A stretch of DNA of 26,335 nt from Rickettsiales bacterium (GTDB lineage: Bacteria; Pseudomonadota; Alphaproteobacteria; Rickettsiales; UBA1997). The position numbers and the translations under genes were made by a program. This document shows, in pieces, positions 1-6,969 of the stretch. Numbering within the stretch: position 1 is the first letter of the stretch; every line of letters starts with the position of its first letter. The stretch covers positions 1 through 26,335 of the forward strand of contig JALQXY010000057.1 in the NCBI GenBank assembly GCA_023262945.1, in the 5' to 3' direction. The notes below the pieces were generated by a model. It was not told where the DNA came from and did no database searches. It worked only from the letters and a program-made list of their open reading frames with translations.

Positions 1-18
1 TAGTCGAAATGGTAGATA

Positions 19-183
19 ATACCAAATTTCATCCTTAAAGCAGTTAAAAATAAACGATTAAATTCTTTATCTTTTTGGCTTAAAATTGCAAAAAGCCTTA
101 AGTCCTATAGGTATAGGACTTGCATTTTTTACAATTTTTATCTTATTTTGTCATATTGTTTATTTTTAGATGGGAATTGGTAT
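19..183. repeat. Palindromic intergenic repeat, copy A (core type alpha)
   Basis: The ends are inverted: ATACCAAATTTCATCC at the left and a right end reading ...GATGGGAATTGGTAT. The centre at 100-121 is a perfect palindrome with arms AAGTCCTATA and TATAGGACTT around GG. The right arm (about 122-183) is the reverse complement of the left arm of copies C and E. The left arm, with its TTAAAGCAGTTAAAA and GATTAAATTCTTTATC pieces, instead matches the right arm of copy B. The element stops 3 bp before the trpD stop codon, so it could act as a transcription end signal for the minus-strand operon. A TA lies outside each end, which could be a 2-bp target duplication, but other copies do not show this clearly. 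Confidence 0.85.
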
Positions 184-186
184 TAG

Positions 187-1176
187 TTAACTCTGTCTAA
201 GAGATTGTAAAATAGAGAATGCTCTGTTGCTATCAATTGCATCTTGCGCCATTTCAATAGCTAAATTTATTTTATCAATTTTTTTAGCAGCAATTAAAGC
301 ATAAGCAGCATTAAGAATAACAATATTACGATATGAAGATTTTGCCCCTTGCAAAAGTTCGATGAGTTTTTGAGCATTATATTTTGGATCTTTTCCGATA
401 ATTTCTTTGATATTAATTTTGTTAAATCCAAAATCTTGTGGATTGATGTTTTCTTCATCGTTAATTTGACCATTGCAACATCTTACAAGGCAAGAATTGT
501 CGCTTAATGTAATTTCGTCCATACCGTCATAGCCGTGAACTATAAAAACCTGCGAATCTTGTCCATGCTCACTTTGCTCTTTTGCAATGACTTTTGCTAA
601 TTTTATCATTGAACCTTTATTAGAAGTGCCGATTAATTGATATTTGGTATTAGCCGGATTTAGCAATGGGCCAAGAAAATTAAAAATTGTAGCAACCCCT
701 AATTCTTTTCTTGCTATGGCGACATGTTTTAAAGATTGATGAAATAATGGAGCAAATAAAAAGCACAGACCTTTTTCTTGTAGTATTTTTTCAATAATTG
801 GTTCTTCATCATATATTTTAATGCCGAGCTCTTGAAAAATATCAGCCGAACCAGAATTGGAAGATATAGCTTTATTGCCATGCTTTGCCACACATACTCC
901 ACAGCCAGCAATAACAAAACTAACCGCTGTTGAGATATTAAGGGTATTTAATTTATCGCCACCAGTGCCGCAAACATCTATAGCTCCTAATGGCGAGTTT
1001 ATTCGCTTCATGCGTTTTTTTAATGAATTAATAGCGGCAATAAAAGAGTTTTGCGGAAGATTTGCTTTGTTTAGGTTTAATAAAAAATCTTTAATGTCAT
1101 TTTTATGAATTTTTCCATCAAAAATTTGATTGAATAAATTTTCAAAATCTTTAATTGAGTAATTTATTAGATTCAT
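187..1176 (-). CDS. trpD: Anthranilate phosphoribosyltransferase (TrpD)
   Basis: TrpD transfers a phosphoribosyl group from PRPP to anthranilate, the second committed step of tryptophan synthesis in the cytoplasm. The phosphoribosyltransferase signature CGTGGDKLNTLNIST is near residue 70, followed by KHGNKAISSNSGSAD (PRPP and anthranilate contacts) and NFLGPLLNP. These are all expected for the family. I chose the ATG at 1176 (329 residues, MNLINYS...). A frame extension starts with TTG at 1191 and would overlap trpG by 7 bp, adding only MLKLF. The gene follows trpG after 8 bp and ends the minus-strand run that starts at hisE. The other trp genes, including trpE, are not in the window. A palindromic repeat begins 3 bp past the stop codon. 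Confidence 0.95.
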   Translation of the reverse strand: MNLINYSIKDFENLFNQIFDGKIHKNDIKDFLLNLNKANLPQNSFIAAINSLKKRMKRINSPLGAIDVCGTGGDKLNTLNISTAVSFVIAGCGVCVAKHGNKAISSNSGSADIFQELGIKIYDEEPIIEKILQEKGLCFLFAPLFHQSLKHVAIARKELGVATIFNFLGPLLNPANTKYQLIGTSNKGSMIKLAKVIAKEQSEHGQDSQVFIVHGYDGMDEITLSDNSCLVRCCNGQINDEENINPQDFGFNKINIKEIIGKDPKYNAQKLIELLQGAKSSYRNIVILNAAYALIAAKKIDKINLAIEMAQDAIDSNRAFSILQSLRQS

Positions 1177-1184
1177 AAATAATT

Positions 1185-1754
1185 TTAACAAATATCAAGA
1201 AAGTTTTTGATGATTTGATGCCCAAATTCAGAAGCGATTGATTCGGGATGAAATTGCACGCCGCATATAGGATATTTTTTATGTTCAATAGCCATAATTA
1301 TATCGTCTTTAGTGGTGGCAACAATGTTAAATTCTTCTTGTGGCAGGGTATTTTTGTCAATAATAAGAGAGTGATAACGCGTGGCGTTAAACGGTGATTT
1401 TATATTCTTGAAAATCTTGCTATCTTGATGATAAATTTTACTTATCTTGCCATGCATTGGAATGGTTTTGATTATTTTTGCACCAAAAGATTGACCTATT
1501 GCTTGATGACCAAGACAAACGCCAAGAATTGGCAATTTATATTTGAAATAATCAATTGCCTTAAGACATATACCAGACTCATTAGGAGTGCAAGGACCTG
1601 GTGATAAAATTATGGCCTTAGGGTTTAGTTTTTCTATCTCAGCTATTGATATTTTGTCGTTTCTTTTAACTATAATTTGATCAGCACCACATTCAATAAA
1701 ATAGTGGTATAGATTATAGGTAAAGCTATCGTAATTATCGATGAGTAATATCAT
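1185..1754 (-). CDS. trpG: Anthranilate/aminodeoxychorismate synthase glutamine amidotransferase subunit (TrpG/PabA)
   Basis: This is a class I glutamine amidotransferase of 189 residues, the usual length for TrpG or PabA. It hydrolyses glutamine and passes ammonia to a chorismate-using partner. The nucleophile is Cys80 in GVCLGHQAIGQSFG, and the other triad residues are His169 and Glu171 in FHPES. The SPGPCTPNESG loop near residue 51 is the oxyanion region. Adjacency to trpD favours the tryptophan role. In many bacteria one such subunit serves both anthranilate and folate synthesis, and no trpE or pabB is in the window to decide. It starts 3 bp after the fadE stop, so it is almost certainly co-transcribed and possibly translationally coupled. 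Confidence 0.94.
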   Translation of the reverse strand: MILLIDNYDSFTYNLYHYFIECGADQIIVKRNDKISIAEIEKLNPKAIILSPGPCTPNESGICLKAIDYFKYKLPILGVCLGHQAIGQSFGAKIIKTIPMHGKISKIYHQDSKIFKNIKSPFNATRYHSLIIDKNTLPQEEFNIVATTKDDIIMAIEHKKYPICGVQFHPESIASEFGHQIIKNFLDIC

Positions 1755-1757
1755 TTA

Positions 1758-4214
1758 TTATATTTTTTTATAGTCAGCAAGGCTGTATTCATCAACACTA
1801 ACCGCCTTATATATTGCCTTATAACAATCATCAATTATTTTATATTCATTTTGATTGATTATTTTTTGCTCTTTAGCAATATCAGCCAATTCTTCTATTC
1901 TTCTCTTTGGTAATTGATTGTTTTTAATAGCTTTTTTTATCTTGCTATAAATTGGCTGCGCTTTCTCAAAAAGCTGCATAGCATATTCAAGCTGTCCAAC
2001 ATTGTCTTTTTTGTCGTTATTTACATAAATACCGCTGGTTAACTTATCGCGCAATATGTTGCTTTTTATAACATTATTAACAACTTTATGTCCTAAATTA
2101 TCACTATTAGGACAGGTAAAGGCGTTCAGTCTAGACCAGTGAATAAAAGGCAACAATATGGCTTTGGCAAAGCAGCCAAAAAGATTTTGATATATACCAT
2201 CAATAGCAATCTGAGCTTGATTAAGCTGTTCTTTTATGGCGTATTCTACCAAAGGTATTTCATCTTTTTTTGCACCACCAGCTTTAAACTTTCTAAGAAT
2301 GCAAGTGCTTATATACATTGCCGATAAAACATCACCAAAACGACCATTTAGTTTTTCTTTGCGCTTTAAATTGCCGCCAAATTTAGCCAAAGCAATATCA
2401 GCTAACAGAGCAAATGTTGCAGAGCACCAAGATAGCTTTCTTTGATATTTACTGATTATGTCATTGCCAGTAATTTTACTTAAATAGCCGCGAGTTATAG
2501 ATAATAAGATCGATCTAGTTAAATTGGCAAATAAATGTCCGACATGACTAAAAAAGGCGCGATCAAATTTTCTTAAATCGCCACTTGTTAAAGCCTCTAT
2601 TTCTTGATAAACATAGGGATGACACATTATAGCGCCTTGACCGAAATGAATTAAGCTGCGAGTAATTATATTAGCACCTTCAACGGTAATTGAAATAGGA
2701 GTTGAAAAATAAGCATTGGCTAAAATATTATTAGGACCTCTGATTATACCTTTGCCGCCAATAATATCCATACCGTCATTGATGTTTTTTCTAAAAATCT
2801 CAGTGGCGTGATATTTAGCAATAGCGCTAACAACTGCTGGCTTTGCCCCCATATCAACCGAAGCAGCGGTAAAGCTACGCATAGCATCAAGGCCATAAGT
2901 ACGAGCAAAAATTCTTGCTAAAACCTCTTCAATTCCTTCAAATTTAGCAATTGATGTTCCAAATTGTTGACGAATTGTGGCATAAGAACTAGTGACTCTT
3001 GCTACTAATTTTGACCCGCCGCTAGAAGTTGAAGGAAGAGAAATTCCGCGACCCGCCGCCAAACATTCCATCAACATTTTCCAACCTTGACCAAGGCATT
3101 TTTTGCCACCAATTACAGCATCTAGACTAACTATCACATCCTTACCATCAAGAGGAGAATTAACAAAAGGAGTAGCTAAAGGATCGTGACGACGACCTTG
3201 CTTAACTCCTTTGGTTTTGTGAGGAATTAAAGCGCAAGTTATACCAACATCTTCTTTATCAAAAATCAATTTATCTGGATCCCTAAGCTGAAAAGCAAGG
3301 CCAATCAGAGTAGCATAGGCTCCAAGGGTGATATATCTTTTACTCCAATTAAGGCGAATTTTAATTTCACCACTCTTATCTTTAAATAAAACACCATGAG
3401 ATTGAATAGAAGTTGCATCAGAACCTGCTAAAGTTTCTGTTAAAGCGAAACAAGGCAACTCTCTACCGTCTGCTAATCTAGGTAAATAATATTCTTGCTG
3501 CTCTTTTGTGCCGTAATGCATCAATAGTTCAGCTGGGCCTAGCGAGTTTGGCACCATAGCAGTTATGGCTAATGGCACTGATCTTGATGCTAACTTTTCA
3601 ATTACGCAGCTATGACCATAAGCACTAAAGCCAAGACCGCCATATTTTTTTGGAATAATCATGCCAAAAAACTTTTTCTGGCGCAGAAGCTTCCATACAT
3701 CATCAGGTAAATCTCTGGCTTTTTGCACTGAATAATCGTCGCAAATTTTACATATTTGCTCAACTTCTTTATTCAAAAAGCTACTCTCTTCTTTGCTTAA
3801 AGTTGGATATTTCTGAGATAAAATCCATTTAAAATTTGGATTACCGGAAAATAATTGACCATCCACCCATACTGAGCCAGAGGTTAGTGCGATTTTTTCA
3901 GTTTCAGATATTTTAGGTAGCAATCCAGCTTTTTTAATAAAAAACCAAATAGGTAAAGTCAGGAAGTTGCGTCTCAAAAATGGCAAAATCAATATCGCCG
4001 ATATAACTATGTAAAGAGACCAAAAATCAACAGAATAATTAAATTTTAACAAATAAAAAGAAATAACCAAGGAATGCAAAATTATTGGTAGTCTTTTGTA
4101 GGAAATAAAAGCCAATAGCAATAAGGTAATGGCTCCTAAATAAGGAATATTAACAATGAAGTTATCCAATCCAGTTAAGAAATATTGCATTTTGCACATA
4201 ATTTCACAAGACAT
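1758..4214 (-). CDS. fadE: Acyl-CoA dehydrogenase, large membrane-linked FadE type
   Basis: This enzyme catalyses the first, FAD-dependent oxidation of acyl-CoA in fatty-acid beta-oxidation. At 818 residues it matches the large FadE type (E. coli FadE is about 814) rather than the usual ~380-residue dehydrogenases. Three hydrophobic segments lie at about 24-38, 44-57 and 65-80, implying membrane anchoring. The core then shows CFALTETLAGSDATS (about 255-269), the VEGANIITRSLIHFGQGAI region with a Glu at the place expected for the catalytic base, and a long C-terminal domain found in FadE proteins. It is packed between glyQ (3-bp gap) and trpG (3-bp gap), an unusual setting for a catabolic enzyme. 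No other beta-oxidation gene is in the window. ATGs at residues 6 and 9 are alternative starts. Confidence 0.93.
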   Translation of the reverse strand: MSCEIMCKMQYFLTGLDNFIVNIPYLGAITLLLLAFISYKRLPIILHSLVISFYLLKFNYSVDFWSLYIVISAILILPFLRRNFLTLPIWFFIKKAGLLPKISETEKIALTSGSVWVDGQLFSGNPNFKWILSQKYPTLSKEESSFLNKEVEQICKICDDYSVQKARDLPDDVWKLLRQKKFFGMIIPKKYGGLGFSAYGHSCVIEKLASRSVPLAITAMVPNSLGPAELLMHYGTKEQQEYYLPRLADGRELPCFALTETLAGSDATSIQSHGVLFKDKSGEIKIRLNWSKRYITLGAYATLIGLAFQLRDPDKLIFDKEDVGITCALIPHKTKGVKQGRRHDPLATPFVNSPLDGKDVIVSLDAVIGGKKCLGQGWKMLMECLAAGRGISLPSTSSGGSKLVARVTSSYATIRQQFGTSIAKFEGIEEVLARIFARTYGLDAMRSFTAASVDMGAKPAVVSAIAKYHATEIFRKNINDGMDIIGGKGIIRGPNNILANAYFSTPISITVEGANIITRSLIHFGQGAIMCHPYVYQEIEALTSGDLRKFDRAFFSHVGHLFANLTRSILLSITRGYLSKITGNDIISKYQRKLSWCSATFALLADIALAKFGGNLKRKEKLNGRFGDVLSAMYISTCILRKFKAGGAKKDEIPLVEYAIKEQLNQAQIAIDGIYQNLFGCFAKAILLPFIHWSRLNAFTCPNSDNLGHKVVNNVIKSNILRDKLTSGIYVNNDKKDNVGQLEYAMQLFEKAQPIYSKIKKAIKNNQLPKRRIEELADIAKEQKIINQNEYKIIDDCYKAIYKAVSVDEYSLADYKKI

Positions 4215-4217
4215 AAT

Positions 4218-5084
4218 TTAATTTTCTTTAAGATTATTAATTTCACAAGCCGATTTAACTAATGCTCTAACTTGATTGATATATGAAGCTCTTTCATTGG
4301 CTGATATAACTCCTCTAGCATCAAGAAGATTGAGTAAATGACTGGCTTTTAGGGCTTGTTCATAAGCTGGAATTGGCAATTGTTTTTGACAAAGAATTTG
4401 TGACTGCTCTTTGCATTCATTGAAGTTTTGAAATAAAATATTGCTATCACTTTCTTCTAAAATAAAGCAAGATCTTTCTTTTTCACTTTGTTTAAAAATA
4501 TCACCGTAGGTTATTTTATCTAGACCGCTAGATCCATTCCAATTTATATCAAAAATTGAATCGATATTTTGGATATACATTGCAATACGCTCTAAACCAT
4601 AGGTAATTTCACCTGGTATGACTTCACAAGAAATGCCTCCTACTTGCTGCATATAAGTAAATTGACTGATTTCCATACCGTTAAACCAAACCTCCCAACC
4701 CAAACCAGAAGCTCCTACTGATGGATTTTCCCAGTCATCTTCGACAAATCTAATATCATTTTTTGATAAATCTAAACCTATATTTTCTAAACTCTCTAAA
4801 TAAAGATCTTTGATATTATTTGGAGCCGGCTTAAGAAATGTTTGAAATTGATAATAATGACCTAGGCGGTTAGGATTAAGACCGTATCTTGAATCAGTTG
4901 GCCTGCGACAAGGTTGAACATAAGAAATTTTAGTTGGCTTTTTACCTAAAGCTTGCAAGATGGTTGCTGGATGCAAAGTTCCTGCACCAACCTCAATATC
5001 AATTGGTTGTAATATAGCGCAGCCTTGCTTAGCCCAGAATTGTTGTAATCTAATAATAATCTCTTGAAATGATATGTTGGTCAT
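4218..5084 (-). CDS. glyQ: Glycyl-tRNA synthetase alpha subunit
   Basis: This is the alpha chain of the bacterial alpha2-beta2 glycyl-tRNA synthetase, which holds the class II catalytic core for glycyl-adenylate formation. Diagnostic stretches are FQEIIIRLQQFWAKQGC at the N terminus, VGAGTLHPATILQALG, YVQPCRRPTDSRYGLNPNR, EDDWENPSVGASGLGWEVW, and TYMQQVGGISCEVIPGEITYGLERIA. The length of 288 residues is typical. The beta subunit gene glyS usually follows glyQ directly. Here fadE follows after 3 bp and no glyS is in the window, so the beta chain must be encoded elsewhere. It lies 11 bp after erpA on the same strand. Confidence 0.97.
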   Translation of the reverse strand: MTNISFQEIIIRLQQFWAKQGCAILQPIDIEVGAGTLHPATILQALGKKPTKISYVQPCRRPTDSRYGLNPNRLGHYYQFQTFLKPAPNNIKDLYLESLENIGLDLSKNDIRFVEDDWENPSVGASGLGWEVWFNGMEISQFTYMQQVGGISCEVIPGEITYGLERIAMYIQNIDSIFDINWNGSSGLDKITYGDIFKQSEKERSCFILEESDSNILFQNFNECKEQSQILCQKQLPIPAYEQALKASHLLNLLDARGVISANERASYINQVRALVKSACEINNLKEN

Positions 5085-5095
5085 AAATTTCTTGA

Positions 5096-5437
5096 TTAAA
5101 CACTAAAAGAGCTTCCGCAACCACAATTAGCTGAGGCATTAGGGTTGCTAACCTTAAAATAATTAGCACCCAGCTCCTTAACGTAATCTACAGTCGCTCC
5201 TTTTAAGAAAACTAAAGATGATTCATCACTAACAGCAAGTAATTCTTTACTATCAATTAGATTTATATCTTCATCGTTTATTTTTTGGTCAAGTTCAAAA
5301 ATATATTGAAAACCATTACAACCACCACTAGAAACAGAAATACGCAAAAACTTATCTTTATTTTGTTCTTTGGATTTTACAAGCTTAATATGAGCAATTG
5401 CCGTATCGCTAAATAGCACTTCATTATTTTTTATCAT
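5096..5437 (-). CDS. erpA: A-type iron-sulfur cluster carrier (ErpA/IscA family)
   Basis: This is a small scaffold or carrier that passes [2Fe-2S] or [4Fe-4S] clusters to apo-proteins. The three conserved cysteines are present: Cys40 in SGGCNGFQY and Cys105 and Cys107 in NCGCGSSFSV. The GATVDYVKELGANYFKVSNPNA block and the CGCGSSFS ending are closer to ErpA than to IscA, but I cannot separate the subfamilies firmly. The length of 113 residues is normal. The start overlaps the 3' end of hisE by 14 bp, which suggests translational coupling. No isc or suf genes are adjacent. Confidence 0.92.
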   Translation of the reverse strand: MIKNNEVLFSDTAIAHIKLVKSKEQNKDKFLRISVSSGGCNGFQYIFELDQKINDEDINLIDSKELLAVSDESSLVFLKGATVDYVKELGANYFKVSNPNASANCGCGSSFSV

Positions 5438-5741
5438 TTCTAATATTAAGTTCTTTTAAAATATCTTCAAAAGTTAAATTTTGATTTATCATTAAAACCG
5501 TTAGATGGTAAATAATGTCAGCAATTTCTCCGATTAGTTCTTTTTTATGTTTTATACTATCATCTTTTTGCTTATTAAAGGCAGCAATTATAACTTCAAT
5601 AGCTTCTTCACCGAATTTACGATTAATTTTCTCTAAACCTTCCTGATCTAATTGATAGCTGTAAGATAAAGAATCTTTGCTATCAATACGATTTTTGATT
5701 TTGATGTATAAATCTTCAATATTATTAAAATTTCTAGACAT
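5424..5741 (-). CDS. hisE: Phosphoribosyl-ATP pyrophosphatase (HisE)
   Basis: HisE hydrolyses phosphoribosyl-ATP to phosphoribosyl-AMP, the second step of histidine synthesis. The all-alpha MazG-like fold is recognisable from SYSYQLDQEGLEKINRKFGEEAIEVIIAA followed by KKELIGEIADIIYHLTVLM, which carry the acidic metal-binding residues (EEAIE and GEIADIIYH). At 105 residues it is a stand-alone HisE rather than a HisIE fusion. It is the first gene of the minus-strand run to trpD. No other his gene is in the window, so the pathway is dispersed or incomplete. No purine-rich ribosome-binding site is visible upstream of the ATG. Confidence 0.93.
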   Translation of the reverse strand: MSRNFNNIEDLYIKIKNRIDSKDSLSYSYQLDQEGLEKINRKFGEEAIEVIIAAFNKQKDDSIKHKKELIGEIADIIYHLTVLMINQNLTFEDILKELNIRNDKK

Positions 5742-5802
5742 TTAATCTTTAATAATTTTACTAGTTTTAATTAGAAGCAATTCTTAATTCTTGCACAAGT
5801 TT

Positions 5803-5828
5803 ATGCCATTTTCAAGTTAAAATGGCAT
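5803..5828. terminator. Strong 10-bp hairpin with AT-rich flank
   Basis: The arms ATGCCATTTT (5803-5812) and AAAATGGCAT (5819-5828) pair perfectly around the 6-base loop CAAGTT. The hairpin is followed on the plus strand by TATTTTAATTT. The form resembles an intrinsic terminator, yet it lies upstream of both divergent genes, about 60 bp before hisE. It could be a leader or attenuator structure, an operator palindrome or a relic terminator. The class is uncertain, the symmetry is not. Confidence 0.5.
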
Positions 5829-5850
5829 TATTTTAATTTACAACTTCATA

Positions 5851-5890
5851 AATTTAGATTTTCTTTGTTTATTTAAAATAAATCTAAATT
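5851..5890. repeat. AT-only inverted repeat
   Basis: AATTTAGATTT (5851-5861) and AAATCTAAATT (5880-5890) are exact reverse complements separated by 18 bases. Chance pairing is more likely in sequence this AT-rich, so only the symmetry is claimed. Confidence 0.45.
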
Positions 5891-5909
5891 ATTAATTTGT
5901 TAAAATATA

Positions 5910-6127
5910 ATACCAAAGTTCGTCTTTAAACAAATTAAATTCAAAATATTTTTGAGATTAAAATTAAGAAAAATAAAGGTTGTATATATCCATACATCTT
6001 GAAGCTTTTCTTTGCCGATTTAATGATAAAACAGTTGTTAAAACTGTTTTATTTGATAAATCTCAGGCCAAAAAGATAAAGAATTTAATCACTTACTTTT
6101 AACTGCTTTAAAGATTAACTTTGATAT
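5910..6127. repeat. Palindromic intergenic repeat, copy B (core type beta)
   Basis: The 218-bp element starts ATACCAAAGTTCGTCTTT and ends AAAGATTAACTTTGATAT, an inverted pair with two mismatches over 18 bp. The core (about 5990-6080) differs from copies A, C, D and E. It contains a 9-bp stem, AAAACAGTT with AACTGTTTT around GTTAA (6028-6050), and a CTTGAAGCTTTTCTTTGCCG stretch shared with the copy at the window end. Its right arm is the reverse complement of the left arm of copy A. It ends 50 bp before the ndk start, so it may carry or shift the ndk promoter. Confidence 0.8.
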
Positions 6128-6177
6128 AAGCTTGCGCATAAACTTAACAACTAAATTAATCTTAATCAATATTTATT

Positions 6178-6600
6178 ATGGCTTTAGAATATACCTTATC
6201 AATTATTAAACCAGACGCAACTAAAAGAAACCTAACTGGCAAAATTAACACTAAATTTGAAGAAGGTGGCCTTAAAATTGCTGCCCAAAGAATGATAAAA
6301 TTAACCAATGAAACAGCTGGTAAATTTTACGAAGTTCACAAAGAAAGACCATTCTACAATGATTTAGTGAAATTTATGACTTCTGGACCCGTTGTAGTGC
6401 AAGTATTATTTGGCGATAATGCAGTTGCAAAAAATCGTGAGATCATGGGGGCAACAAATCCTGCAGAAGCTAGCAATGGAACAATTCGCAAAGAATTTGC
6501 CGAGTCAATCGAGGCCAATTCTGTTCATGGCTCTGACAGCTTAGAAAACGCCAAAAAAGAAATTAAATTCTTCTTTTCTGATTGCGATATTTTTGCTTAA
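6178..6600 (+). CDS. ndk: Nucleoside-diphosphate kinase
   Basis: Ndk transfers the terminal phosphate between nucleoside triphosphates and diphosphates through a phosphohistidine. The active-site His117 sits in NSVHGSDS, and the N-terminal YTLSIIKPDATKRNLTGKI and NREIMGATNPAEASNGTIR stretches are family hallmarks. The length of 140 residues is standard. It is monocistronic: a hairpin 54 bp past the stop codon and then palindromic repeats separate it from the convergent helicase gene. The leader (ATCAATATTTATT before the ATG) has no Shine-Dalgarno motif. Confidence 0.98.
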   Translation: MALEYTLSIIKPDATKRNLTGKINTKFEEGGLKIAAQRMIKLTNETAGKFYEVHKERPFYNDLVKFMTSGPVVVQVLFGDNAVAKNREIMGATNPAEASNGTIRKEFAESIEANSVHGSDSLENAKKEIKFFFSDCDIFA

Positions 6601-6653
6601 TAAAATCGTTAGCAATTTCGTATCACAAAAAATAGAGTCCAATTTTCAAAGTC

Positions 6654-6679
6654 AAACCTCATCTTTAGAGATGGGGTTT
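6654..6679 (+). terminator. Putative ndk terminator hairpin
   Basis: AAACCTCATCT (6654-6664) pairs with AGATGGGGTTT (6669-6679) around the loop TTAG: 11 pairs including one G-U. It is the most G+C-rich hairpin in this intergenic region and lies 54 bp after the ndk stop. The trailing sequence GTTATT is only weakly T-rich, so termination is likely but not certain. Confidence 0.6.
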
Positions 6680-6720
6680 GTTATTAACGGTTGTCAAAAC
6701 ATCAGATCGGCAATAATTTT

Positions 6721-6788
6721 TAACCAAAAAGATAAAGTCAGATTGTTTAGTTTTTATATATATATTTTTTTAGGTGGGAATTGTTATT
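6721..6788. repeat. Solo right arm of the palindromic repeat
   Basis: The segment from AACCAAAAAGATAAAGTCAG to GGTGGGAATTGTTAT closely matches the right arm of copy C (about 6900-6962), without core or left arm. It ends one or two bases before copy C begins, so an older copy was probably truncated. The same partial-then-complete arrangement recurs at 16181-16419. Confidence 0.75.
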
Positions 6789-6962
6789 ATACCAATTACC
6801 ATCTAAAAATGAACAATATGACAAAATATTTTTTAAGATAAAAATTGTAAAAAATGCAAGTCCTATACCTATAGGACTTAAGGCTTTTTGCAATTTTTAG
6901 CCAAAAAGATAAAGTCAGATTGTTTAGTTTTTATATATGTTTTTTTAGATGGGAATTGGTAT
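6789..6962. repeat. Palindromic intergenic repeat, copy C (core type alpha)
   Basis: The ends are ATACCAATTACCATCTAAAA and its near-complement ...TTTTAGATGGGAATTGGTAT. The central palindrome at 6858-6879 has arms AAGTCCTATA and TATAGGACTT around CC. It is followed by a second hairpin-like stretch, CTTTTTG...CAAAAAG. It sits between the convergent genes ndk and the helicase, ending 7 bp before the helicase stop codon. It could form a bidirectional terminator. No open reading frame of note lies inside. Confidence 0.88.
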
Positions 6963-6969
6963 TATATAG

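Larger units (their letters stand above)
5742..6177. other. Divergent hisE/ndk intergenic region (436 bp)
   Basis: This gap separates the start codons of hisE (-) and ndk (+). It holds a 10-bp perfect hairpin (5803-5828), an AT-only 11-bp inverted repeat (5851-5861 with 5880-5890), and palindromic repeat copy B (5910-6127). I find no tRNA-like cloverleaf and no convincing open reading frame. Promoters for both operons must lie here, but the AT-richness makes any -10 assignment unreliable. Confidence 0.7.

Noticed and set aside
857..1108. 83-codon plus-strand reading frame inside trpD
   Set aside because: It is antisense to a strongly conserved enzyme and has no recognisable family features. 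The same holds for the frames at 2139-2327, 2236-2445, 7463-7657, 8972-9187, 9369-9557, 11141-11464, 11585-11803, 12040-12267, 17576-17854, 18246-18491 and 22738-23109.
1177..1191. TTG start for trpD giving 334 residues
   Set aside because: It adds only five residues and overlaps the trpG stop. An ATG follows at 1176 with 8 bp spacing. It cannot be fully excluded given the general lack of SD motifs.
6593..6841. 82-codon frame after ndk
   Set aside because: It runs through the ndk terminator hairpin, a repeat fragment and the start of repeat copy C. Its translation is low-complexity and would exist only by chance in AT-rich sequence.
6789..6962. A complete insertion sequence
   Set aside because: At 174 bp, with no coding capacity, it can only be a non-autonomous element. 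No transposase is present anywhere in the window.
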